Notes under the pieces: generated by a model
What the model was told of the DNA's origin: nothing
Seen by the model: only the letters and a program-made list of their open reading frames with translations
Databases searched by the model: none
Made by a program: the position numbers and the translations under genes
Shown: positions 27,939 to 35,117 of the stretch, piece after piece
Numbering within the stretch: position 1 is the first letter of the stretch
Layout of the letters: each line of letters starts with the position of its first letter
DNA from: Lysobacterales bacterium
GTDB lineage: Bacteria; Pseudomonadota; Gammaproteobacteria; Xanthomonadales; Xanthomonadaceae
Reading direction: 5' to 3'
Length of the DNA stretch: 64,000 nt
NCBI GenBank assembly: GCA_014946745.1
Contig: JADCRD010000002.1
Span: forward strand, 310,001-374,000

Positions 27939-28625
27939 ATGCAACAAGCGGCTCAAGACTACAGCAGATTAACCCAGTTGCTGCGGGGGGCACTAAGGGC
28001 GAGGTCACCCAGATCGTTGGGCCTGGATGTTCTCCCACTTGCGTTCCAGATTGCCGAAGAGACGATCAGGCGTCAGTTTCTTGACCAGACCTCGTTGGAA
28101 TCCGCTGATCTGAGGACAGGACTCACCGTTTACCGAAGCAGCGAGATCGAGATCTGCCTTGTTGAGGTGAGCGCCGATAACAACTTCCTCATATCCAGTT
28201 TCCCGAGCACTCACCTTTTTCTTGAACCACTCTTCTCCGCTGCGACGATTTACGCATCGTCAAGTCCAGTCTCGGCACCAACCACCCAGATCAGAGTGAC
28301 TCCAGTTCATGACTGGGCAGACTTCAGCGGCGGGATTCTTCTCCCGCCGGGCTTCGGGCTGGCATTACCAGAAGGCTCACGCAGCCTGAGTTTCCACGCA
28401 AGACTTCTGGGCGGCTCCAATCTTTCTCACGTTGTGTGCGGCCATACTCTCCAATCCACTGGCATACGCCTTGAGAGTTCGACACCGTACAGACTGGCTG
28501 CGATCCTGGACGCCGCGCGGGATCTGCCGTGCGACTCGCTGGATCGAGCGGCTTCTGCTCTCGTGGAAACCGACTTGTTCTTTTTGAAGGCCCGGGCTAG
28601 GAAACGATTGGGATCTCGACCATGA
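27939..28625 (+). CDS. Unknown protein, cassette 1 helper (paired with cupin-like protein)
   Basis: A 228-residue soluble protein with no family I recognise. The GC content is markedly low for this genome (30 of 60 bases in a counted line). It has no signal peptide. The C-terminal stretch from PYRLAAILDAARDLP to FFLKARARKRL aligns by eye with the corresponding part of the protein at 30242-31093 (RLMLDFLLATRH to YFLRWAATQACNRL), so the two are probably distant homologues in equivalent positions. Its stop overlaps the next start by four bases, so it is translationally coupled to the cupin-like protein. It may bind the peptide or form a complex with the cupin-like partner; this is inference. Confidence 0.6.
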   Translation: MQQAAQDYSRLTQLLRGALRARSPRSLGLDVLPLAFQIAEETIRRQFLDQTSLESADLRTGLTVYRSSEIEICLVEVSADNNFLISSFPSTHLFLEPLFSAATIYASSSPVSAPTTQIRVTPVHDWADFSGGILLPPGFGLALPEGSRSLSFHARLLGGSNLSHVVCGHTLQSTGIRLESSTPYRLAAILDAARDLPCDSLDRAASALVETDLFFLKARARKRLGSRP

Positions 28626-29356
28626 AGAAGTTTGGGCGAACCAGTCTGCCGCCCATTTCGCTAGACGAGTTCCTTAGGGACTTCGGGACCTACCCTATTG
28701 GAGTATCGCCAGAAGGTGATGAACGCGCTGCTGTCGCCCTCCAGCAGCTTTGTCTGACTCGGAATATTTTGGGCAATTGGGCTCTGAAGGTCGTAGAAAG
28801 CGGCATGCAGGAGCAGCATCGAAACCCTTATGACGTTACCTCATTCGTGCTTTGGCGATCGCCATGCTGGATGCTGCGCGCGAACGTTTGGTACCCACTG
28901 AATGAAAACACCCCGGCCTGGGCAAAGCGCGCCGCAGCCAATATCTACAGGATTGGTCACAACCACGACCAGACGCTGATTAGCTGCTGCTTCTGGGGCC
29001 CGGGATATCAAACGGTGACGGCATGCGCTGTTGACGAATCCAATTCGGCGAGATTCGATCTAACCCCATCAACAACAGTGGATTTCGGCCCCGGCGAAGC
29101 CATAATCTATGACGCGTTCTGCGACTTCCATGCTCAACTCCCTCCAGACCAGATCACGGTATCCATAAATCTAATCGGCACGTGGCCTCCGACCAAGCGC
29201 GATTCAAAGATCGTGGATCTTGATTCAGGGAGAGTTCTTGGGTCCGCCTCCAGAAGAAGCGAGCATGAATTCCAGCTCAGCAAAGCGATGCAAAGACTCG
29301 CGGAGCTGCGCGCAGATTGCGAGCTCAAGATGACGATTCCGCACTCAGTAGCTTAG
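28622..29356 (+). CDS. Cupin-like protein, cassette 1
   Basis: A 244-residue soluble protein. It aligns with the protein at 31090-31899 over much of its length: LRANVWYP/LRANFWQP, then IGHNHDQTLISCCFWGPGY (H113, H115) and GEAIIYDAFCDFHAQLPP (H170) followed by ITVSINLI. The H-x-H plus a later H behind a Gly-rich turn has the layout of cupin motifs 1 and 2, which usually bind Fe(II) or another divalent metal. An oxygenase acting on the small upstream peptide is a reasonable hypothesis. Low GC and codon use unlike the core genes suggest transfer. I do not recognise a named family. Confidence 0.6.
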   Translation: MKKFGRTSLPPISLDEFLRDFGTYPIGVSPEGDERAAVALQQLCLTRNILGNWALKVVESGMQEQHRNPYDVTSFVLWRSPCWMLRANVWYPLNENTPAWAKRAAANIYRIGHNHDQTLISCCFWGPGYQTVTACAVDESNSARFDLTPSTTVDFGPGEAIIYDAFCDFHAQLPPDQITVSINLIGTWPPTKRDSKIVDLDSGRVLGSASRRSEHEFQLSKAMQRLAELRADCELKMTIPHSVA

Positions 29357-29559
29357 CGATTTCTTGCATGCACTCATTGCGGGTCCGTTCACAGGCGATA
29401 GACCGGCGCATTGCCCGCACTCGCAGTGGCCAAAAGACCCAGCGCAGGTCACCGCGCTACCGCCTGCGCCGTGCAGGCGTCTGATGGCTGCGAGGGTCTG
29501 GGCAGGGAGGCTCAGAAGCACACGACACCAGGGGCGGTGCGCTTCAGGAGGCCCTGCTG

Positions 29560-29898
29560 GTGACCGATCCGGTCGACTCAACCGCCGTAGTCGAACGCCT
29601 GGGCGATGCGCACGCCGCCGAAGTCTTGCACCAGAACGACCACTTAGCCTGCCGCCTGATCCACGAACACACCGGCCAGGAGATCGACAAGATCGACGGC
29701 TACCTGGTGATTCTCGAGCGCCCGGTACAGGCCGCTGCCTTCGCGCTGGCCTACCCGCGCGGGCTGCGCGATTTCGCGAGCGAAGCCGGCCAAGCCCTGC
29801 GCGCCCGCGTCGGCATCCGCGTAGGCGAGGTCATGGCAAAGCAGAACAGCGCAGAAGACATCGTCCGCGGCGCCAAGCCGACCGAAGTCGAGAGCTAG
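29560..29898 (+). pseudogene. Truncated class III nucleotide cyclase (N-terminal fragment)
   Basis: A 112-codon stretch, GTG 29560 to TAG 29898, closely similar to residues about 28-140 of the intact cyclase at 35118: DSTAVVERLGD, GQEIDKIDGYL, AFALAYPRGLRDF and VRGAKPTEVES. The intact protein continues KPTEVEGLAKPV, whereas here the frame ends at once and no downstream homology follows. The similarity also extends a few codons 5' of the GTG. It lacks the rest of the catalytic domain, the membrane helix and the TPR part, so it is a remnant, lying exactly between the two peptide cassettes. Confidence 0.8.
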
Positions 29899-30000
29899 GC
29901 GAACGGCCCAGCGCACAAGCGCCCCGAACCTCGGGTCTCAGGCTCATGCTATCGTCCGCTGGCCGCTTCAGGGCATAACAAGCACGTAAGGAAATCCAAC

Positions 30001-30192
30001 ATGAGCAAGCACGTTGACCTGCCGGATCTTGATCAGGACTGCAGCCTCGCGGCCTCTTCGGGCGAACTGAAGTCCACGCTCTTCATCTTTGCTGCGCGCA
30101 AGGATCCCTGCGTCGAGAGCGGCGGCATGGCCATGACCGGTCCGGAGGCCAATGCGGCCTCCACCGCGTTCATCTTCGCCGCCCAGCGCTGA
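30001..30192 (+). CDS. 63-aa peptide with duplicated FIFAA motif, candidate precursor (cassette 2)
   Basis: A 63-residue reading frame preceded by AAGGA (about 29989-29993). The first 20 residues are acidic (DLPDLDQDC). Two near-copies of one motif follow: STLFIFAARK (residues 25-34) and, at the very C-terminus, STAFIFAAQR (54-63), separated by DPCVESGGMAMTGPEANAA. Repetition of a short motif after an acidic start is typical of multi-core RiPP precursors. Two cysteines (14, 37) are present. A 12-bp hairpin and two coupled genes, homologous in order to cassette 1, follow. Processing and modification are unproven. Confidence 0.65.
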   Translation: MSKHVDLPDLDQDCSLAASSGELKSTLFIFAARKDPCVESGGMAMTGPEANAASTAFIFAAQR

Positions 30193-30199
30193 GGGCTGA

Positions 30200-30232
30200 C
30201 TGCAGGCCGCGCCCCCGCGGCGCGGCCTGCAG
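30200..30232 (+). terminator. Hairpin after the cassette 2 peptide gene
   Basis: A perfect 12-bp stem (30200-30211 with 30221-30232; arms CTGCAGGCCGCG / CGCGGCCTGCAG) and a nine-base loop, eight bases after the peptide stop and just ahead of the next gene. No T-tract follows, so it may stabilise or attenuate rather than fully terminate. Cassette 1 has a hairpin in the same place. Confidence 0.55.
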
Positions 30233-30241
30233 GTGCGCGCC

Positions 30242-31093
30242 ATGCCGATGCAGAACCCGACCTTTCTCAACGCTCTGTCCGTCCAGGCTGAGGAGGCCTT
30301 TGCAGCCAACAGCGCGGATCCGCTGCGCGAGCTGATGCAGCGCTGCCAAGGCCGTCACGTGAGGACACGCCTGCGCCGCCTGCTGCTGCGTGAGCTTCTG
30401 CTTCTGCGCCACCGGCAGGACCATCTGCCCGCACGCTGCGCGCCGGGGGAATGGGTGCTGCATGAGTCCCCCGCGGTGCGCCTGCGGCTGATTACCCTGG
30501 CGCCAGAGACGCGCAGCTCGCGGGTCACCGAACCCGGCAGCTTCGTATTGGTCCCGCTTTCGCCTGTGGCGCGGGAAGATCGTTATCGACGCCTGGAAAC
30601 CTCGGGCGAAGTCGTCAACGACGTGTTCGACTCGCGGCAGCAGCTGCACCACGCCGATGAAGCCGCGCTGGCTGACGGCTGTCTGCATTGGCTTCGCCCC
30701 GGTGTCGAAACCAGCTTCGACTGGCAGGTGCAGGGGCCTACGCTGTGTCTGCGCATTGACGGCCCGCGACAGCGGGGCTTCGTCTGGAGCTTCGATGCTG
30801 CAACCCACAAGGCGCAGATGATGTATCCAGCGCGGGTCAACGCCGCGCGCGAGCGCTTGATGTTGGACTTCCTGCTAGCTACCAGGCATCGCGGAGCGGA
30901 AGCCTTTGCTGAGCGTCTGCGCAGCGCGCCCGAGTACTTCCTGCGCTGGGCGGCGACCCAGGCCTGCAACAGGCTGGCCCCCGATCGCATCGAAGAACTT
31001 CTGGGCGCCGCCTCCGGCGATCCGCATCCGCAGATCGCTGCGCTGGCGCAGCGCGTGCAGGCCAGTCTGGAACAGACGCGAGCCGAAGCATGA
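30242..31093 (+). CDS. Unknown protein, cassette 2 helper
   Basis: A 283-residue soluble protein from ATG 30242 (GGTG six bases upstream; a GTG at 30233 and ATG at 30248 are alternatives). The N-terminal third is helical and arginine-rich (TRLRRLLLRELLLLRHRQ); the middle is beta-rich (WVLHESPAVRLRLITLAP, SFVLVPLSP, FDWQVQGPTLCLRIDG); the C-terminal third is helical and aligns with the end of the cassette 1 helper. It overlaps the cupin-like gene by four bases. I recognise no family; a role together with the cupin-like protein on the upstream 63-aa peptide is the simplest reading. GC here is close to the genome average, unlike cassette 1. Confidence 0.6.
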   Translation: MPMQNPTFLNALSVQAEEAFAANSADPLRELMQRCQGRHVRTRLRRLLLRELLLLRHRQDHLPARCAPGEWVLHESPAVRLRLITLAPETRSSRVTEPGSFVLVPLSPVAREDRYRRLETSGEVVNDVFDSRQQLHHADEAALADGCLHWLRPGVETSFDWQVQGPTLCLRIDGPRQRGFVWSFDAATHKAQMMYPARVNAARERLMLDFLLATRHRGAEAFAERLRSAPEYFLRWAATQACNRLAPDRIEELLGAASGDPHPQIAALAQRVQASLEQTRAEA

Positions 31094-31899
31094 GTCTCAA
31101 GCTCCACACACACGCTGAGCCCGCGATCTCGCTGCAGCAGTTCGTGGACTGGATCGAAGCGAACATCGACTTTCGCGAGCCCGAAAGCCTGCGCACGGCC
31201 GCCCAGCCGCTGCGGGCGCTAGCGCAGAACCCCCACTTTCTGGGCGATTGGATGCTGCAGGCCCATCTGCAGCAAGGCGATCAGTTCCAGGCCGGCAACT
31301 TCTACAACTATCAATCGCTGGTGCTGCGGGTCACCCCGGACTACCTGCTGCGTGCCAACTTCTGGCAGCCCGAAAACGCAGTCTCGAAGCTCTCACACCA
31401 CGAGCGCCTCGCGTTCGGGTATGGCATTCCGCACAACCACAATTTTCACCTGCTCACCGTCGGCTACTGCGGCAGTGGCTACCTCACCGACCACTGGCGC
31501 TGGTCCGACCCGTGGACAGACCGCGCCATCGGTGAAACCGTGGATCTGCAGTACATCGCGCGTGAGCGCCTCGCCACTGGCGATGTGATGCTCTACCGCG
31601 CGTTCGAAGACGTGCACTCGCAGATCGCCCCGGAAACACTGTCGGTGTCGCTGAACCTGATGACGCACACACAGCGCGACACCGTGCCCCAGTACATGTT
31701 CTGCGAGGCCGCACGCACCGTCACGGGATTGGTTGGCTCGCCGCTGGATTCCCGGCTGCATCTGGCCGAATTGGCCCGTGCCCTGCTGCCAGAGCATGCC
31801 GAGTGGCACCTGCAGAACGTCGCGGCGACAGACCCCTCACCGCGCATGCGGCGCCTGGCCGAGGACGCCCTCGGGCGCAGGTTTATCGGCTGGCGCTGA
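31090..31899 (+). CDS. Cupin-like protein, cassette 2
   Basis: A 269-residue soluble protein. A helical N-terminal part (1-65) precedes the domain shared with the cassette 1 protein: YLLRANFWQP, FGYGIPHNHNFHLLTVGY (H115, H117), and GDVMLYRAFEDVHSQIAP (H176), LSVSLNLM. The two short motifs match the general layout of cupin motifs 1 and 2, giving a likely three-histidine metal site. A C-terminal helical extension (about 215-269) resembles HEAT-like pairs. It is coupled to the helper gene upstream and ends six bases from the convergent SagB-type gene. Iron-dependent peptide oxidation is a hypothesis only. Confidence 0.62.
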   Translation: MSLKLHTHAEPAISLQQFVDWIEANIDFREPESLRTAAQPLRALAQNPHFLGDWMLQAHLQQGDQFQAGNFYNYQSLVLRVTPDYLLRANFWQPENAVSKLSHHERLAFGYGIPHNHNFHLLTVGYCGSGYLTDHWRWSDPWTDRAIGETVDLQYIARERLATGDVMLYRAFEDVHSQIAPETLSVSLNLMTHTQRDTVPQYMFCEAARTVTGLVGSPLDSRLHLAELARALLPEHAEWHLQNVAATDPSPRMRRLAEDALGRRFIGWR

Positions 31900-31905
31900 G
31901 ACGGC

Positions 31906-33165
31906 TCACGGGCGCGCATCAAGCACAAGTCGTTCGGCATTGAGGTGCAAGGGGCTATCGGCCTGCTCGACCTTGCCTGAGCCATTTGCACCGATCACGA
32001 CGAACTCTGCCGGGTCGAGTTCAGCCCACACGCAAAAGTCGCGATCATTGATGGCGCCGGTATAGAAGGCGCCGAGCCCCTCGGACGCGCAGGCCAAGTA
32101 CCAGGTCTGCGACAGGTGCCCTGCGTCCGTGAAAAGGACCTTGTACGCCTTTGCGTGACGCCTGTACTTCCAGTAGTTCCGGCTCGATCGTGCAGCCTGG
32201 AAGATGATGACCGCCGCGTCCGCGAAGAAAGACTGCCCGGTCAGCAGTTCTGTCATGCGCGACCTCAGCGTTTCGACGTTCTCCAGCTTCACCGCGCTCA
32301 GCGCATGCGCCCCGCACTCGTAGTGATACAAGCCGCTGGCCAGCCCTTCGACGTTCAGGCAGACAACAAACGCCTCGATCGGGTGGAGCCCACCGCCTGA
32401 GGGGCTCAGCTTGTGCCCCGCTGATAGGCCTGGAGCGATCTCGCGCACCCCGAGCATGCCGAAACTCAGGCGAAGCAGGCGGGCAAGCGCGTCCTTGGCA
32501 ATCGCCGTCTGGACGCAGAACGCTCTTGATGTGCTCCTGTGCATGCACAGCTCAGCCAACGCGCTGTCACCCAGGTCATCCTTGAGCCATGTCCTGCTTG
32601 CGCCCTGGGGGTGCCGCCAGAACTGCTCCGGTGCCCGGCCATGGTTGGCGATGTGTCTTCGCAGGCGCTCGGGCGACGCCGTGCCCTGCTTCTCCGCCAA
32701 GGGGTCGTCGCTTGAGATGCCAGACCAGGCACTCATCGCGTGATAAAGCAGGCTGATGGGGTGCCATGCTGATCGACCCAAGCGTGCATCCTCGACCTCA
32801 AGCGCACCGTGTGCCCCCTCTACGTCGGCCGCAAGCAGCAGGCCTCGCTCCACCAGGCCAGCCAGCAGCGCTACCGAGACTCCAAGCCGCGCAAGCAGGG
32901 ACTCGGTGGTGCTCCAGCGGTCTGCCGGAACCTCGCAGAGCAGCCCAAGCTCCTCGGCACCCAGGGCAATCCGCTTGCCCGTGATCGGGCAGAGCAGCTC
33001 GATCCTGATGCAGGAGCCGGGCTGCGGGCTCCCCGCCAATAGCGCCTTGAGGTCGATCTGCACTTCATCCCTTATGGCGATGAAGTGCAGATGACGCCTG
33101 CGCACACGCTCAGGCAACACCGAGTTCAAGCGAGTCCATCCCATGCATGCTTCGTACACAGACAC
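31906..33165 (-). CDS. SagB-type peptide maturation dehydrogenase (copy 1)
   Basis: A 419-residue protein. Residues about 1-200 form an N-terminal region with a winged-helix-like part; residues 200-400 are a nitroreductase-fold, FMN-binding SagB-like domain with HRSTSRAF, SPSGGGLHPIEAFVV (254-268), YWKYRRHAKAYK (331-342) and DAGHLSQTWYL. I recall an NCBI family of 'putative peptide maturation dehydrogenase' proteins found beside NHLP-related precursors, which this fits. Homologue alignment suggests the true start could be as late as the GTG at VRRRHLHF. It is the last gene of a minus-strand operon: dehydrogenase copy 2, 77-aa precursor, this gene (33-base gap). Confidence 0.82.
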   Translation of the reverse strand: MSVYEACMGWTRLNSVLPERVRRRHLHFIAIRDEVQIDLKALLAGSPQPGSCIRIELLCPITGKRIALGAEELGLLCEVPADRWSTTESLLARLGVSVALLAGLVERGLLLAADVEGAHGALEVEDARLGRSAWHPISLLYHAMSAWSGISSDDPLAEKQGTASPERLRRHIANHGRAPEQFWRHPQGASRTWLKDDLGDSALAELCMHRSTSRAFCVQTAIAKDALARLLRLSFGMLGVREIAPGLSAGHKLSPSGGGLHPIEAFVVCLNVEGLASGLYHYECGAHALSAVKLENVETLRSRMTELLTGQSFFADAAVIIFQAARSSRNYWKYRRHAKAYKVLFTDAGHLSQTWYLACASEGLGAFYTGAINDRDFCVWAELDPAEFVVIGANGSGKVEQADSPLHLNAERLVLDARP

Positions 33166-33198
33166 GCGCGCACCCGTCGGGCGCCAACCTCTCCGCCA

Positions 33199-33432
33199 TC
33201 AGACACTGAAGATAAGAATGGCCATGCGGCCATGCCCCTCAAGCTCGATCTCGCTGACCATCTGCCGCAGTGCTTCCGGGTCTGGCAAGGTGATCCCACC
33301 TTCACCCGGCAGAAGGTCGGCGTCGAATCCGTACTGGCCCAGCACTGCCGCGGGCTCACGCAGCAGGGATTCACGGAAGGCCACGTCATGGGCCAGACGG
33401 TTGACGAACTCCACGGTCTGATTGTTCTGCAT
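33199..33432 (-). CDS. NHLP-like RiPP precursor, 77 aa
   Basis: A 77-residue precursor between two SagB-type genes. AAGGAG lies upstream of the ATG. The leader-like part FVNRLAHDVAFRESLLREPAAVLGQYG (key residues: RLA, D, FR, P-A--L---G) is the short NHLP-like core seen in all precursors of this island. It then has a longer acidic stretch and ends GRMAILIFSV, which differs from the M-x-V-P tails of the others. There are no cysteines. Its position strongly suggests it is the substrate of one or both neighbouring dehydrogenases. Confidence 0.8.
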   Translation of the reverse strand: MQNNQTVEFVNRLAHDVAFRESLLREPAAVLGQYGFDADLLPGEGGITLPDPEALRQMVSEIELEGHGRMAILIFSV

Positions 33433-33589
33433 CGCGCTGCACTCCTTGTGTGCCGCCGGGGTGGAAAGGAACCGAAGCCTGGGCGCCGGCGAACTGCCCG
33501 CTGGCCTCTTGAGAAACCTTGCTACGTGTCATTGTCGAGGGTGCAGGGACAGCACCCCCCTGGGCGAACCGTGCAACCTGCAGTCAGGA

Positions 33590-34792
33590 TCAAGCCTCCC
33601 AAGGCTCCGGCCGCATATCCAGTTCAGTGCGCGAAGCATCGATGATGCCGAATCCGTTCGCGCCTATGACTATGCTGTCCAGAGGGTCTAGACCCGCCCA
33701 CTGGACGAAATCCGCGTCGTTGACGGCTCCCGTGAAGAAAGCACCCAGGCCGAGGTCGGCCGCTGCCAGATAGAGCGTTTGCGACAGGTGGCCGGAATCC
33801 ATGAACAACACCTTGTAGGCCTTGGCGTGCTTTCTGTACTTCCAGGTGTTTCTGGAAGCGCGCGCCACATGGAACACCAGCGCGTGCGCCTCTGCAAAAT
33901 AGGACTGGCCGATGACGAATCGCTCGATGCAGCTTCGCAGTATCTCGGTGTCCACCGGACGCAGCAAGGCCAGCGCGTGCCTGCCCCACTCGTAGTGGTA
34001 CAGCCCGCTTTCCAGCCCTTCGACGTTGACAACCAGTACATAGGGCTCGATGGGATGCAGGCCACCCCCTGACGCGCTCGTGCGCTTCATGGCGACGCAG
34101 TGCGGCGCAAGGGTTCGGGCACCCTGGGCAGCGAAGGCAGCGTGCAGAACCGCCCCGAACTGACCGAAGGGAAGCGTCAGGTCAGTGCGATAGGCGCGTC
34201 GGGTGGCGCGGTCACCCAGGAGCACGCTCAGCGCCGGCGACACGCGCTGCTCGCCCAGAGCGATCCTGACTGTGGCTTCCGGGTGCTCGGGCAGGTGCGG
34301 TGGCGGCGCGCCAAACTGCCGCATGCTTTGATCCATGCGCGCGCGCACCGCGTCGGGCGAGTGATCACGCACAGCTTCATCACCCAGCACGCCAGACCAA
34401 CGCGTCGCTGCGTGATACGCCGCCGCCATGGGGAGCCAACCGCGAGCCTCGAGCTGAGCATCGGCTTCCACCAAGCCCTTGCACTCCGCTCGATCCGAGA
34501 GCAGGAGCCGCTTGTCCACCATCGAGAGGATCAGATCCATGTCGACATCAGCGGCCCGACACAGCGCCTCGGCATCGATCCACTCGCTGCGAGACACGCA
34601 GCTGAGCACACTGAACTCGCTCGCGGAAACCTCTGCTTGCGCACCAGAGACCACGCAGGTCGCCGTGGCTTCCACCCGGACAGCGAGACCTGCAGCGCCC
34701 ATGAGCAGGCTCTTCAAATCAGGCAGCCGACGTTCGCTGATCTCGACCACGCTGCCGAAACGGCGCCGTACCTTCATGAACCGACTAGTCAT
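33590..34792 (-). CDS. SagB-type peptide maturation dehydrogenase (copy 2)
   Basis: A 400-residue protein of the same architecture as copy 1: N-terminal non-catalytic region (about 1-195) and SagB-like FMN domain with GDRATRRAYRTDL, SASGGGLHPIEPYVL, NTWKYRKHAKAYK, DSGHLSQTLYL and GLGAFFTGAVND. Copies 1 and 2 share the SGGGLHPIE form, whereas copies 3 and 4 have SAGGLH, so two sub-types occur in the island. It is the first gene of the minus-strand operon and is divergent from the cyclase gene. SagB enzymes classically oxidise azolines made by a YcaO protein, but no YcaO gene is present, so another oxidation is likely. Confidence 0.83.
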   Translation of the reverse strand: MTSRFMKVRRRFGSVVEISERRLPDLKSLLMGAAGLAVRVEATATCVVSGAQAEVSASEFSVLSCVSRSEWIDAEALCRAADVDMDLILSMVDKRLLLSDRAECKGLVEADAQLEARGWLPMAAAYHAATRWSGVLGDEAVRDHSPDAVRARMDQSMRQFGAPPPHLPEHPEATVRIALGEQRVSPALSVLLGDRATRRAYRTDLTLPFGQFGAVLHAAFAAQGARTLAPHCVAMKRTSASGGGLHPIEPYVLVVNVEGLESGLYHYEWGRHALALLRPVDTEILRSCIERFVIGQSYFAEAHALVFHVARASRNTWKYRKHAKAYKVLFMDSGHLSQTLYLAAADLGLGAFFTGAVNDADFVQWAGLDPLDSIVIGANGFGIIDASRTELDMRPEPWEA

Positions 34793-35117
34793 CTGGATGC
34801 GAGGGCGGACTGTACCGCTCGCTGCACTTGCGCAACAAGCTCAGGGTTCGAAGTTGGATTCTCCTCGCGTCCTGTCCGAGACATGCTCGACACGGCTGCT
34901 GCTTAGCAGCCCCAGTAACACGCCACCGACAGCAGGTCGCATCGGCCGGGGTGGTGCCCTGGGCAATGGCGAAGCGAACGAGACTGCCGCACAATCGACC
35001 GCCTGAACGACGCCGGCGGGAGGCCGGGGTCGCCACGCGGGGCCGGGAGCCCGCTTGAGCTGCGCGGCCGCCTTGGGGGCGGTCCGCGCCGCCGCCGTGC
35101 GAGGAGCTGCGATACCG
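34793..35117. promoter_or_regulatory. Divergent promoter region between dehydrogenase operon and cyclase gene
   Basis: The 325-base gap separates two divergent transcription units of the peptide system and must hold both promoters. No strong consensus hexamers, operator palindrome or small gene is evident by eye. Confidence 0.4.
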
